64,000 nucleotides of DNA from Nephrocerus scutellatus (taxonomy: Eukaryota; Arthropoda; Insecta; Diptera; Pipunculidae). This document shows, piece after piece, positions 23,310 to 36,110 of this stretch. The position numbers were made by a program, and so were the translations under genes. Positions within the stretch are counted from its first letter, which is position 1; each line of letters opens with the position of its first letter. The stretch is from the NCBI GenBank assembly GCA_947095585.1, contig OX352763.1:21687462-21751461 (forward strand), in the 5' to 3' direction. The notes beneath the pieces are model-generated. The model saw only the letters and a program-made list of their open reading frames with translations, was not told where the DNA came from and ran no database searches.

Positions 23310-25565
23310 AATTAGGAGAATGTCTCCTAATTTTTTCATTGGCGTCTGATTTCATAATTCACCAATCTCTTCCAAGAAATTAACTAATTACACTGTAGAG
23401 CTTAGAAGTTCCGAATGTGAAAATAGTGCTTCATCAACAACACCGCCATGACAGGACGTAACATTAATGACAACAACAACACAACAACAACACAACAACA
23501 ACACGCACATGCAATACATAGTGTAAATCCAAATTTGATTAATGGCGCTCCCGCAACAAGTCGCACTTAAGTTTCTACACCGCGTCGTCACACATACGTA
23601 CATTTCCTTGAAGACGCGACCCAAAACCCATAACAGCCTGTCCGTCTGTCCGTTCGCGTTCTTTCTAACGAAAACGCACTACCACGCAACATTGCAAATC
23701 GCTCAATCGCAATGATCGTCGGTAATCCCGGCGGCTGCGTCCCGGCCACCAAAAAGGAAATAAATCAAAAAATTGCCAACGATAGAAAACGCGGTTGGCG
23801 ACGGCTACGACTCCACTCGGTGCTGCGCAAAAATCGTAATTGCGATGCGACGGAGCATTGGCGGTTTTTTTTTGTTTGAGTGGTGCGCGATACTCTTCAT
23901 CGTCATTTTTGTTGCTGGGAGCTTCAGCCCAGCTCCTCATCTGCTTCTTGCGATTGCGCCCGGTAACATCTTCCGTGACCATAATGTGTATGATGCGCAT
24001 GCGCAGCGTTAGAGTAATCTGCATTCGTCTAACTCGACGGCTGTGGTGCTCTGCTGCTCCTGTACATGACACAAAATTAATCTTTTACGGTACGCTGCAG
24101 CAATCAGGCTCAGTAGGAATACGTCGTCCCGCATACGGGTGACTAGGTAGTAGTGTCTCAGGTGGGAGAAAGAGACTACAGCATGGCTCGCGGTAGAGCT
24201 GCTGGCGGGGGATATACGAGGAAGTGATGAAAACACACGTAATGGGACTTCGATGCAGTGCACATTACGAAGCGCACAATTGGAACGTTAGAAATCTGGA
24301 TGATCACGAACTATCGTAATGTACCATTCACACACACACACACACACACACAATGATAATGATGATGATCGTTGCACACACGTATTTATTGTCAATTTAT
24401 GGCGAAATGATGCGTAGAAAAAGATTTATTACGACACGCTGCACGCTGGCAATTGCAAAATTTCAATTGAAGTTCAAAAGCGGCGAAGTCGTCGTGAGGT
24501 ATCTATAGATACATTTTAACGGTTTGGCATTTCGCAAATGTTACTCTGATGATAATGATGACGACGATGCAAATGATGCTGATAATAATACGCGGCGGAG
24601 AGAGTAGCTAGTCGTAGCGGCCGTCCAGAGCAACGCGACGAATGCCAATTGGAATTCCATTCGGAAATGGACGCGCGTAGCGTCCCATCGTCAGCTAAGC
24701 AAGCCGCCCGTCGTTTGATACCAAATTATCCTTCGCCAAGTTTGGTATAATTGAATTTGTGTTTGCGCGCCATAAATAATGAGGCACGCCAATTACTTGT
24801 AGCAATCTTGTAAATCGTTATGATACTAAGACCAGATGCCAAACTCTAACACGAACTTTCAAAGCAGAATGTGACATAACATCTGAAAGGTTATTGAGGA
24901 TGAAAAGTTGTTCCGAGTGGTAGGCAGTTATGCCTCTAACCTTAGTTAAGCTAAGAAAAGGTTGTAAGTGTCGCTTCAAATGCCCGTGGTCTTTCAGGCG
25001 AAAAAATAAAAGTTGGTCTGAGATCATAACAAAACTATTTTTTTTTTATAAACATTAGAAATATTCCCTAGCGGTTTGGGGGCACTTCGTTGTCTGAACA
25101 TCCACTGCACTTCGCATAGATCCAGAGGATTCATAAAAAATTAAGTTTTTGAAAAAAATTGCATGGGGCCTTCGGACCAGGTGTCCAGCCAATTCCAAGA
25201 AATGACGGGGGGGTTTGTAAGCATAATAGGAAAGCCTATGACAATCTGGACAATTCATGAAAACATAAAATTTGGATTTGTATCCCTTCTAATGACGGTT
25301 CTTGTTTTCTTTATAAACAACATGGGGGGCTTGATTTACCAGAACATAGATATAGATGAATATGAAGAGGGGAGCATGTCTATTATAGGCATTGTGTAAA
25401 AATATGATTTTGGGTAAACGTAATGTAAACTGGAGATACTGCAGCAATCTACAAGACCGAGACAGTAATCAGAGTAATCAAATAATTCAAGTGTAGTCGA
25501 CATTAAGCCCTACACATAAGCGGGGGAAGTGTCACGAGTAGTCTGTAGTAGTCTAAGTAGTCTGT
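23310..25565. other. Element-poor interval without recognisable gene
   Basis: Contains CAACAACACAACAACA runs near 23470-23505, a (CA)n run at 24330-24351 and GATGATGAT runs near 24352-24370 and 24547-24580. Two ORFs, 23665-24072 (minus) and 25163-25399 (plus), were inspected; neither shows a domain. The minus-strand ORF 24818-25027 is basic and leucine-rich and unrecognised. Confidence 0.45.
24330..24351. repeat. (CA)n microsatellite
   Basis: Eleven perfect units. Confidence 0.95.
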
Positions 25566-25570
25566 ACATT

Positions 25571-25702
25571 AAAAAGAACCTCAAAAGACGCTCAAAAGAC
25601 CCTCAGAAAGTCATCAAAAGGCCCCCAAAAGACCACCAAAAGACCCTCAAAGGACCTCGAAAAGACCCCCAAAAATCCCAAAAGACCCCCAAAATACCCC
25701 CT
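25571..25702. repeat. 12 bp degenerate minisatellite, CAAAAGACCCCC type
   Basis: About eleven degenerate units of 11-13 bp around the core AAAAGACCC. Read as protein it gives a KDPQ/KTPK periodicity of four residues. The same motif occurs in the opposite orientation at 54895-55165. Confidence 0.85.
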
Positions 25703-25709
25703 TGCTGCT

Positions 25710-26385
25710 GCCTATTGACAGCTCTGTGATGGTTGTGTAGGACGCTGCCAACAAAGTATATACGTATTAGAGAATTGGCCCTTTTTTTCTTTTTTTTAAG
25801 CTCAAAATTTTTATGGTATCCCTTTGACTCAGGTGCCTAATGACAACTTCAAAAAAATAACCTGATTCTGCTCATTATGGTTTAAACCTTTTGCGTATTT
25901 TTGACTCTATGCTGCTATCGGCAGCTACAATAAGTGACTAGAGATTGCGAATTCACTCTCTACTTAACCCTTCTTACCACTAACTGAGCGTCGAACTTGG
26001 CGTCATGTAGGGACAAAGTAAGGCCAAAGATTCTTCAGAGTTTTCTCTAGATTAGTCCTGAAACCAAGGGTAGCTCATCACCCTCTCTCCCATATTCCCC
26101 CACCAACAATTCTACATCTCCCAATCCCCATCCTCATCCCCTGGGCTGGATTAAGGTATTATGCGTTCCGTGCCAAGAATCAGCTTGGCTGGGAGCCCAG
26201 TTTAAAAAAAGTCCAGTCGCTCACGGAGTATCTGGATACCTGGCGCACTCCAGACTATGTAGCCTTATCTGTTTATTGCAGATATCTGTGCAGATGGACC
26301 ACGCTTTCTCCGTCACTCATGGGAATCCAAATGGCAGACAGAAAGGTTTGATAAAACTAGCACAACAACTTTAGAGACCGGTACT
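25710..26385. other. No recognised feature
   Basis: Unrecognised DNA, possibly containing the 5' part of the LINE that follows (the stretch 26150-26380 is rich in CTGG/GGAG but has no motif I can name). Confidence 0.35.
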
Positions 26386-26389
26386 TCTT

Positions 26390-28340
26390 CTTTACTGGAC
26401 GCTAGTACGGTGCCATTGCTGTCTACCTATAATGCTCCTGCAACGGTGGGTAGTTATTTGACTACTGCCGACAAGCGCAGGTCGGCTTTGGCATTTAGGC
26501 TTTCTATTGGCAGTGGTAGGATTGTAGCACCTCATGGCCCTTCCGCTGCCAGTAAGCTTGTAGGAGGATCTGATGGATGTTCGCGACTACGCACTCCATC
26601 TAGATCGTCGTACAAGTATCTAGACTGAAAGGTATCGGCTGAACATTCCGATCACCATCGCATACAATTAAGTTTAGATGACAAACCCCTCGCCAATCAC
26701 CTTATAGTAGAAATCATAGGAAGACTGACTGGCTCAAATACCGAATAACGTTCAAACACTTTTTAAACGTACACTCTGATCTTACCCCTTAGCACTAATG
26801 AACTTGACGACAATGTCAATTTACTCAGTTGTGCTTTTAATAATGCGCTTTCTGCCTCCTGCCCTCTCATTTGTCCAAGAGGCAAGAAGAGACCACACTG
26901 ATGGACCTCGAAGTTAGGGCATTTCAGGAGCAGCTACAAGAAACTATTCAACGTAGCCAAAGCTACGTAGATTAGAAGCTGACTGGGATGCTTAAAAAGC
27001 ATATCTCAAACTTTATAAAAGATAATTAAGGACAGCCAAGCGCTCTTCTTGGAGAGTCTTCTGTGACAAAATAGAAGAATCTTATGAGGCGTCTAGGCTA
27101 AGAAAAATAATCCAATAATGCCGAGCTCCCTGAAAAAAGCAGATGGCTCGTGGACTACTTCAAGTGAAGAATGGTTCAATCCGCTTTTAGATACCCACTT
27201 CACGGGAAGCTCCCATGTGTTAGGTAATGTCAGCCTTGATAGGACAGACACTCGCACAACTATCTCCAATGATCTGATAAATAAGAACAAACTGCTTTCG
27301 GCGCTACAAAGCTTCAAATCATACATATCTGCAGGACCTGATGGCACAATTCAAGCTGAACTTCAAAGGACTTCGGATATTAGATATCCTTCCTTTGCTG
27401 GAAACAATTCTTAAGAGTTGTCTCGATCTGGTCTATATTCCAGTTTTATGGAGAGAAGTAAACGTGGTTTTTACACCCCAGGCAGGCAAATGCTCGCATG
27501 TTAGTCCAAAGGATCTCAGACCAATCAGTCTTTCATCATTCCTGTTAAAGGCACTGGAAAGACTAATCGATATCTACATACGCACATGCATCGACAAAAT
27601 ACACCTGTCTACAGATCAGCACGCGTAATTCAAAGGCAAGTCTGTAGGAATAGCTCGGCACACACTGGTACGTTCCACTGAACATTCCCTTTACCACAAG
27701 AAGTACACAATGGTGGTATTCCTAGACATTGAAGGCGCTTTTAACAATGTCAACATAACTGCGATTACGGATGCGCTGTTGTCTTTAAGGGTGGGTTGAT
27801 TAATCTTCTGCTCACAAGTCGGATTATTAATTCAAAGCTGGGCGTGTCGTCTGCGAGAAGATCTGTCTGCAGAGGAACCCCACAAGGTGGAGTCCTGCCC
27901 CCTTCTATGGAACTTAGCGGTGAATGAACTGCTGGTATGCCTTAGAGGTGAGGGCTGCAGGGTAATCGCTTATCATGACGTTGCTAATGCCGTCTCAGGA
28001 AAACAACTTAAAGGAACTCCTGCAAAATGCTCTCAAGAAGCTTATTTTCTGAGCAGATCGCTGTGGTTTAGGGGTAAATCCTCACAAAACTGAGCTTGTC
28101 CTATTCACCACGAAATATGAAGTTCCACTTATTGAACCTCCTTCTATAAAAGGTATTAGCTTAACATTCTCTGATAGAGCCAAGTATTTGGGTCTTATTT
28201 TGGACAACAAAGCTAAGCTGGAAACCTAACATACAAGAAAGAGTTCGTAAAGCCACAGTGGCACTCTTCTCGTGCAAAAAAGCCAATGAAAAAATAGACC
28301 TTCTTCTTTTCTCTAAATTGCTGCTGTTACATAGTATATG
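26390..28340 (+). mobile_element. LINE with endonuclease end and reverse transcriptase (I/LOA/R1 group), decayed
   Basis: Plus-strand remnant. End of endonuclease: KVSAEH then SDHHRIQLSLDD near 26630-26690. RT: SFKSYISAGPDGT near 27310-27345; FTPQAGKCSHVSPKDLRPIS near 27470-27530; LKALERLIDIYI near 27545; motif A as VVFLDIEGAFNNVN near 27715-27750; motif B GTPQGGVL (frame shifted) then LLWNLAVNELL near 27880-27920; the catalytic YADD decayed to AYHDV near 27970; then AKYLGLILDNKAK near 28180. It resembles the minus copy at 31445-33120, which carries the RNase H part missing here. Frameshifts at about 27345, 27625 and 27800 break the gene. Confidence 0.85.
27341..27628 (+). pseudogene. Reverse transcriptase N-terminal segment, longest open piece
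   Basis: 95 codons open inside the LINE at 26390-28340. It contains the segment around VLWREVNVVF, the conserved CSHVSPKDLRPISLSSFLLK region that positions the template, and STDQHA (family LSxxQHAF). The frame stops at 27628 and continues in a shifted frame with FKGKS...G.A and the motif A peptide FLDIEGAFNN. Confidence 0.8.
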
Positions 28341-28349
28341 CAGATTCTC

Positions 28350-31010
28350 TGTTGACCAAGAAAGCAGTGTCAGATAAGTAACACAATAGTGGGTAAACGA
28401 GAGATAAACTCTACAACAGGTTATAGTACAAATAGCATAACACTAAATAATACCGAGTGCCTACCGCTATTAAATAAATATCTAAGCAAATTCCAGGTCA
28501 CAGAAATGTGAAGTACGTACGACAAATCCGGGGAGGATAGGGTCGGAAATGGAAGAATACGCTCAGAAGTATTTTTTTCCGCTAGATTGGATGTATTGTA
28601 TCCAATGATATGTTAGAGTATTCCTGAAGCTTAGTGGGTTTAGTAAATTGTTTGTCTTTTAAAGAAGGTTGCCTGGTAAAGAACCTAATTTTGAACCACA
28701 TTCCAAAGTTATTGAAAATCTCATTCTTTTTACACTCTCTGGTAATTCCCTGTATTTTCTTCTCTCCCTTTCGACTGTTACAACAGCAACATATCAAGGC
28801 GTTGGCAATATCATTGTTATTATAAGCAGACAAATACACTGGACCGGATTGAACACCGTACAGAGATTAATCCAAACTATAAATCCAACGTTCACGACCT
28901 CATGCCAAGAGAGATTTAACGCTGTCTTTGTTTGGAAGCAGTCAGGCTTAGAGCAATCACCAAGGAGTTGGCAAATTTTTGACCTTCGCACATTTACCTC
29001 TGAGCTGTGACTAGATGGTATTTCCAGAGCTGCAAGATGAAAAAGGCAAATGCGTCTCGATGCAGTGTACACACTACACACACCAAACGCTATATTCGTG
29101 CGCCCATCGATCAGCTTTAGAACTGTGATCGCCGCAGCGGTGTCTGTCTATCTGTTGGAAATCGCTAACAGTTTACGACAGCGACAGCGATACAACATAC
29201 AGCGAACAACCTATCTTGACCCTAATCCAGTAGTACACATTGATGACAAATCCCCTCGATGACGGTAGACGCGATCGACGCTACTGCAAAGTCTTTCCAA
29301 CCGCTCCAAGGAATTTTCCAAAAACAAAGAAAATTCAAATCCAAAAATTTACAACCATTTACATGTATGACTAATGCCAATGGTAATGCCGGGATTTTTG
29401 GAGGTATCCAACTTCCAGCTACAAAAACAGCAAAAATGTCAACATGACGGCAGGCACAGCAACAAATTGAGGTGTGAAACAGGGTGGTGCAGGAGGTCGA
29501 ACTTTGTTTAAAGCGACAAGAGAATTCGCTTTAATAAATCCAGCAACTCTTGCAAGGTTTCTGATGTCTAGTGGAGAAGGAGGAGTAGTGCGGGGTTTTA
29601 ATATCAAGCAATAAGCATCAACTTCTTCTGCCAGAAGGCTTTGCAACATTACGCAATTACCTCCTGTAACTACGCATAGAAAGGAGTAGCTCAACAAGAA
29701 AAATAACAGCACCCGCGGCAGCCAATCAAGGAGCTATCATTAATAAATCGCAGCAGCTGCCATCGGCATACAAAGTTGCTGTATGTACAGCTCAAGAAAA
29801 GAATTGATCCCCTCGATCGCTGGCTCATTTGCGACACATGCAGAGATGTAGTGACTATCTGCGAACTTTAGTCGGCCACAGGTTATCTGAGCAGATAATT
29901 AATGACATTGGGCTGTCACATTGCAGAGCACTATCCAGATTCTAATGGTGGCATAGCTGGATTCTCTTCAACATCCAATTGTGGCATCTTGTGGTGTGTA
30001 GTACAAAATGACCCACCCGCAGCAACAACCGTGAGGGAATTACTGCCACCAAAATGCCAAACTTATGCCAACAGAAGTTCAACTCAATTATTTATAACAA
30101 AACGCTTGCAAGGTAGGTCCGGCGAAACGAATCCGTCGGTTATGTCACGCTATTTTTTCTGTTTGCTCTCCGTCGTCATCGTTGTCTTCCGTCTCCGTCA
30201 CAGTTCACTTTATTTATTTGCCTCACGCGGATATTTCTCATGATTCGATTGTGCTAAGCGCAGCATCAGCGCAGGGCACCGTCGATTGCCCCGAACTCAA
30301 TGCGGGCCACAAAAAAAGAACAAACACTTTGCGTTACGCAAATCCAAAGTTATTACCGAACCATTCAAGCCGTAAAACGGACGCATTACACTATCTACGC
30401 CAGTGCCTGTGTGCGGTTGTCTAATCACCAGTGACAGCTACACACACACACACACCAATCCATATCGAACGTAACGCATGCGCGCTAAGGACGACAATTT
30501 TGCTATGTCAGCTAAGCTAACATATGCGAGAAGTAAGACACCAAATTAACACCTTGATTGTGACGGCGGAAGCGGGTGGTAGAAGAGATTTGACGGTGTT
30601 CTCGAAAGTCTCAAATTGTGTACAGGGTGTTGTGGATGTGCGACCGTAAGTAGTAAGTGTTTGCTGTGGATGAAATATACAGCACAAAGCGGGTACGGCA
30701 TCTTTTGGTTCGTTTTTGAACCAGCGGTTATTTCGGCGCTCATAGCTCTAATGTCATCTGTCAAGAGTGACAGCAATTCTGTATTATATTCCCGGTGAAT
30801 GAAATCAGTCCGTATATGCCGGATCAACGTTGGAAAATATTGAAAACTTATTTCCAAAGTTACCGAAATTTACCGAAATTTGCCGAAAATTGCAAAGACC
30901 TAAAAGTTGCCGCACCCTTTATGTTCATTAATCCAAAACGGGAAAAATATACAAAATTTTGCATAGCCATTAATTTTTGACAATTAGTTTATTGCATTAC
31001 GGTAAATATG
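28350..31010. other. Interval without recognised gene
   Basis: 28350-29000 may be decayed element DNA but shows no motif. 29040-30990 resembles the other element-poor blocks: short CA runs (30441-30456), mixed composition, ORFs up to 113 codons with no family signature. A small triplication GAAATTTACCGAAATTTGCC lies near 30866-30890. Confidence 0.4.
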
Positions 31011-31014
31011 GCGT

Positions 31015-31443
31015 TGAACTTAGTGGGTTTGACTAACAATCGAAGGCCCATTTTACAAGTACAGAGTGATAAGTACCTAGCATTGACAAAAAATGGTGTA
31101 GTCTAATGCCAGACTCTGTCAAATGCCATGGATGTATCGAGTGCAACAACTGTGCTTTCACCAAATTTGTGAATAGACTGCGGTTCCACTTTTAAGTGAG
31201 AGATATGCCATCAGATCACCTGTAGAACGTTGCCTTCGAAAACCATATACTGCTGGTCACTAAGTACTTCCTGAAATTCAAGGTATTGCATAAACTTGCA
31301 ATTGATGATCAGCGTTTCCATGACTATAGAAAGTGCACGAAAGTTGATTTGCCCCATAGAGGTTTCGACTCTTGAAAGTACAGGTGGCGGCAACGCGCAA
31401 TCTGGTAGCGTTGAGCTAGCTGCAAAATGTGAAGCAAGGTTAG
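31015..31443 (-). mobile_element. Fragment of the poly-A-tailed LINE (RT start region)
   Basis: Minus strand gives FGESTVVALDTSMAFDRVWH near 31180-31120, matching ALDISKAYDKVWH at 11130. Nucleotide stretches TATCGAGTGCAAC, GATATGCCATCAGA and GAGCTAGCTGCAAAATG parallel 11113, 11174 and about 11518. It is a piece of the same family as 9887-11850, without its 3' end. Confidence 0.75.
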
Positions 31444-31444
31444 G

Positions 31445-33120
31445 TTAGGTAAGCTTAAGGTGACTGTCAGTAAAACCGACACACTTCGTCCAGTAATGGT
31501 CCGTTCTGATACTACAGTAACACCAAAAAGTATACATGCACAACACAAATGCTCGCGAGAAGCTAGGCCTTGGACCGCAACGGTCTGCCGCGCCGAATAT
31601 AATTATTATTATGAAGCGTAGGAGACTACCAATGTCAATGTTGCTGAGATCATTAGTGTCGTTGTAGAAGAAAACTCCCATATGGAGTTTACGTTTTTGG
31701 GAGAGGGCTGGACAAGTACAGAGAATATGGATGATGGTGTCCTCCTCCACCTCATCCATGCAGCTTCTGCAAAAGTCATTCGTGAAGGCTCCAAGTCTTG
31801 CTGCATGCCTGCCTATGAGGCAGTGTCCAGTGATGACACTTATAATAGCACCGATGTGCGATCTATTTTGGGAGATCAAACACTTGGAGCGTTTTGGGCC
31901 AGCCACCTACAGTTAATTTTTACATTAGCATCCCGCTTTAACAAGAGTTTGCATGTAGCGATTGGTATGCCAATGGAACCTCTCTTACAGGCAAAATGTT
32001 TCGCGAGTTCATCAGCCTTACAATTTCCCGGAATGTCTCATTCCTTGGCACCCGGCACAGGTGAATGTTGAACTGCTCCACTGTCTGCTTAAAAGATGAT
32101 TGGTAGTCTAGGACTAAAATAGAGTTCGTCTCAGTTCGTCTGATCTCAGAGCAGTATGGCTATCCGAGAAGATGCTGATATCCTTAGCGGGTATCACATT
32201 CCTCTTCAGCCAAGGTGGCACTTCATTTATCGCCATAATATCAGTTTGGAAAACACTACAGTGATTCGGAAGACGGAAATAGAGACCTCCGGCAAACCCG
32301 TCATCAATTTTTGACCCATCTATGAAAAATGTATTTCTTCATCTTCCACGTGAGCTTCTTCTTCCCAGAAAGATCTGGAGTGAATGGTGACTTGAAAGTT
32401 TTTGTTGAATTGAAGATGCAGAATGGTGTAGTCTGTGTATCTTGGTGGAATACTGAATGATATTAGAACAGAGAAGTTATCGATTTCATTCTTGATCCAT
32501 TAACGAGAATAGCTGCACCAGCAGCTACTTGTCTACTGATAATGTTGAGTGGTGTAAGAGCTTGAACAGAATGTCTAGTGCAGCCGAGGAAGTTGTACGA
32601 AGTGCTCCGCTCATAGATAAACAAGCTGATCTTTGGACTATGGTTAGCTTGTCACGATTTACTGCTTTGTCTACTAGACGACCACATTGTACAGAAACGT
32701 AGGTCTTATTATATATAGCCAATGAGTGATATGGGTTTGAAGACCCCATTTGTTACCAATGGCTTTTTTGTACTTTTACTCCCAAAACACAACAATCTGC
32801 CCATATAGTTAACTTTTTAAGAGCCCTTTAGGTATTAAGGTGCTTTCCTGAGAGGGCAATAACAGCGTCATCCGCATAAGCAATCACTATGCAGCCCTCC
32901 CTTTTCAGGTATATCAGCAGCTCGATCAACGTACTAAGTTCATAGAAGGTAGGTGGGGGGATAGATCTTCACATTAGGTGGTTCCTCTGCAGACAGACGA
33001 CACACCCAGTTTTGAGTTAGTGGTCCGATTCGTGAGCAGAAGATTAATCAATTTGCCAAGTGAGTCTGAGATCTTTTAGACTAACGTGGGAACATTTACC
33101 CGCTTTGGGTATAAAAACTT
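31445..33120 (-). mobile_element. LINE with RT and RNase H (I/LOA/R1 group), decayed, carrying a SINE tail
   Basis: Minus-strand order: IPKAGKCSHVS-like piece near 33110-33065; INLLLTNRTTNSKLGVSS then CRGTT near 33050-32980; YADDAVIALSGK near 32890-32850 (catalytic box intact); thumb region GRLVDKAVNRDKLT and QRSACLSMSGALRTTSSAAL near 32680-32575; RNase H FFIDGSKIDDG, SVFQTDIMAI and FSDSHTALR near 32330-32140; tail ITGHCLIGRHAARLG and FCRSCMDEVEED plus HILCTCPAL near 31840-31710. RT motif A is deleted. The RNase H glutamate (usually QAEI) is aspartate. The gene ends in the SINE piece at 31490-31612. Confidence 0.85.
31490..31612 (+). mobile_element. SINE tail fragment (5'-truncated)
   Basis: Plus-strand sequence with GCTCGCGAGAAGCTAGGCC, TTGGACCGCAACGGTCTG, CCGCGCCGAATATAATTA and a final (ATT)n tail. 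It matches, in reverse complement, the 3' part of the complete SINE at 41916-42204 (TCGCGAGAAGTTAGGCCTT, GGACCGCAATGGTCTG). The tRNA-like head is absent. It sits within the 3' region of the LINE at 31445-33120. Confidence 0.8.
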
Positions 33121-33129
33121 CACCATAAA

Positions 33130-34900
33130 TCTGGAATGTCAACCAAATTCAGACAACTCTTTGGTATTGCCTGACATATAACTGAAGAAATATCAAGTTT
33201 ATTTTCAAATATGATGCGCTTCTTTCTAATCTAGTGAACCGCAGTGTATAAGTATCGTTTCTATGTGAATTGGTTAGAACTTTATATGGAGCCATGCTTG
33301 TTTTTCCTGGATCTAGTCTTTTTCCCCTCTTTTTAGTGCAATTGCCTACTAGTAATATTAGTTTTCCAAATCCAACTCAGTGCCTACTGGGGCCGCCAGT
33401 TTCACGCCCTAGGTGTTGACTACTACCACTACTACTACTTTATGTAATTATTTAGCAGACTCTTGAGTTTCTATACAGAATTTCTTCTACCTCCAATACC
33501 ACCCTGTTTTCTAACGGAATAATATAGGTCCTTCTTTTGTCATTGGTGATCATGACTTTTAACTTTGCTGCACACTATCGCCGCCAGTCAACAATCGAAC
33601 AACACAGCTGCATCGTAGACTCCATAACTAAGCTGCATACAGCACAACGGAGACGCAAATTGATTTAGAGTCCAATTTACATAACCTCAGCTTATTCGAG
33701 GCTGTGCTGCTGCCTCGTTGGAATGAACGCGAACAGAGCTAAACAAAGCATAAATCAATCGAAATCGGTTGAGCTCCTGACTTGGCGGCGCGGCTGTGGT
33801 GGCTGCTGCTACCATGCTACACAACGGAAGATGCAAAGACCCTCTCTTCTGGGGGCAGCTGCTTAAATGTGCGTTTCTTTATTTGTTTGTTGTTTCAGTA
33901 GCAAAGTGGGAACGGCTTTTACGGCCCCCACCAACTCTACGACTAAATATGGAGGGAAGTGTATTGAATCCATTTTCCTTGTGGCATAGCCCTGCTGCAG
34001 AGGCTGTAATCACATTGTGGTGAGTGCCCCGCCAGCAAGAGTGCGTGCGTCACAAAGGGGCGATGAGGCAGAAAATTTATTCAAGACACCAAGCAAGCGT
34101 CTTGTTGTACACTTTTTTGTTTATTTCTTGGAAGGTAAAGCTTAATTGCATTTTGTATTTGAACTTAGACGAGGAGAGAAATTGCTGCTGTATCCGCCCC
34201 CCCCCCACTCCAGGCAGCAGTAGCATTTGCAGGCCTCACTAAAGAGCTCTAATTGCAATGCTGTAGGCCCCCCATTTGTGTGCACTTATTTGCAATTGCA
34301 TCTGTTCGTTTTGCCGCTGATCTGCCAGCCAGACGATCCGATCCGCTGCTTCGAACGGTCGTCGGTGCAAAATTGGAAGATTTATTTGCCAAGCGATGTT
34401 GGCATATAAAGTGGCGCTTCATTATGCACTGCGTGTGGATGGTAGTAGATACTTCTCAAATAACAGAACAAATAGCAACGCGATCTGTTAGAAGCATAGA
34501 AATGCCATAGTCCAGCGATAGAGGCATAGCACATGAAACGCACGCTCCAACAACGTACAGAGCTAATTCCTTCATTATGTTGGAAGTCAATGAGAAGCTG
34601 CTCTCTCTCTAATTAAAAGGTTAAGCTGTAAGGTGAGCTGCAACATCAACAAATGCCACTTCACGATAAGTGATGATTTAAAATTTGCTGCGCATGTTCT
34701 GACTGAACTAATTGATTGAGAGATAGCCAGGCGCCACATAAGACGCAAGTCATTTGTTACAATGGCCGAACGGAGGAATAACTGGCGTAATGGAGGAGCA
34801 AAGCTTTCATATTGGCGGCAATGGTAGGGAAATGGTGTTTTACCAAAATTGGAAAATCATTCTGAAGGACGTAATTTAGAGAACACACAAATGACCGAAG
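33130..34900. other. Interval without recognised gene
   Basis: 33130-33560 is AT-rich and may be LINE debris; an ACTACTACCACTACTACT run lies near 33419-33440. 33560-34900 is of the element-poor type, with a C-run at 34198-34206. No ORF above 87 codons shows a motif. Confidence 0.4.
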
Positions 34901-34903
34901 AGT

Positions 34904-36110
34904 CGCGGAAGAGTCCGCGTTATGACAAAATGTAAGCCGCGTTGCATATATGTACTGTAAAGACAACCAGGATCTGTGATCGCCGATCTCAAAGTTATCT
35001 TGGATTAATGGGAAGGGCATTTTTATGAGTTTCTAAATAGCTGATTAACTGAGGAATTGGAATCTCCATCAATAACTATGACTACATTATGTTGCCGCCT
35101 TTAACCGTAGAAGAAGTTAGTAGAGCGATAAATCGGATCAAAAACAACAAGGTCTCAGGATCATATGGAATCCCCGCTGAGCTGATCAAATTTGGAGAGC
35201 CTGCGAGATCCGAGAATCTGATGTAACGATGTCTGATGGAAAAGTTCATACAGATACTGGCTTGCGAAGGCGATTGAGACATCTCCTATTTCCTCTTAAT
35301 AAACCTTAACGCCCACGCTATGCTAAGCCTAGCATTATAAGGGTACAAGTCCGCAAATTATAAAAAAAAATGTTGACATCATCAGTAGAATCCTAAGAAC
35401 TGTGAAAGAAGCTTTCATCCATATAGAACAGGCGCCACTAAATCTTGGACTGTACATAAATTAACAATGTACATGATGGCCACGTCTGCGGGCAGAAGGT
35501 CGAACATTGGTTAAGATAGTGGATCCCGAATCTGAAGTCAGGCAATCTTTTAAAAATCTTGCTCAGTTGTAGCAACCACTAACAGTATGGTACCAGAAAT
35601 ACGCGCACGCTTACTTAAAACCAACAAAGCCTAGTTTAGACTTATCAAATCTAGGAATTTAACATCCAAGCTCCAAGGTGTATAAGACAATATGGTCATA
35701 CTAGCAAGTAGTTACACATGAATCCGCGACGGTGGCTTTCAGACAACAAAGCCTACGTTAGTCAGTCAGGACTAATAATATGTATATGAAATCAACAGCC
35801 AGGGTACGACCATAAGAAAATATGGTCATACCAATACCTACACATGAATCCGAAACTTCGGTGCTTAACAAAAAGTACCCTGACCTCTTATCACTTTCGA
35901 GAGGAAAGACTTACTGAGAATTGTTGGCCTCGTACGATTTCGGAGGCTCTAAAACTAAGAGCTCTATGAGCGGTACCGCGATGATTACATCATGAAGACA
36001 GGTAAGCTCGGTAGGCTCACCAGTGGACAAATGACACCTACCTTCTATTCTTAAAGGTTACAAGAGTCAGGAACTTGAAAAATTACCGGACGTTGGAAGC
36101 AAGAAGATAT
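34904..36110 (+). mobile_element. RTE-type LINE, heavily decayed middle and 3' part
   Basis: Nucleotide homology to the copy at 16210-18048 begins at GAAGAGTCCGCG (34906) and runs through GATCTCAAAG, ATTAACTGA(GG)AATTGGA and the RT start VSRAINRIKNNKVSGSYGIP (35110-35180). After a large deletion it continues near 35400 with pieces matching 59400-59780: AAGAAGCTTTCATCC, GTACATGATGGCCACGTCT, CAGAAATACGCGCACGCTTA, AACAAAGCCTA and GTGCTTAACAAAAAGTACCC. The last stretches (to about 36110) match GAGCGGTACCGCGATGATTA-type C-terminal sequence. Stops throughout; two partly duplicated blocks near 35690 and 35810 repeat the TATGGTCATAC region. Confidence 0.82.

Noticed and set aside
23665..24072. 135-codon ORF on the minus strand
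   Set aside because: No recognisable motif; lies in microsatellite-bearing DNA with overlapping plus-strand ORFs.
24818..25027. 69-codon leucine-rich minus ORF, considered as a LINE C-terminus or host exon
   Set aside because: No splice context or family motif could be supported.
25163..25399. 78-codon ORF with a hydrophobic segment (FVSLLMTVLVFFIN)
   Set aside because: Could mimic a membrane segment, but is short, isolated and has no homologous pattern or context.
31437..31452. AGGTTAGGTTAGGT, resembling the insect telomere repeat TTAGG
   Set aside because: Fewer than three units, between two LINE remnants; too short to indicate a telomere or interstitial telomeric array.
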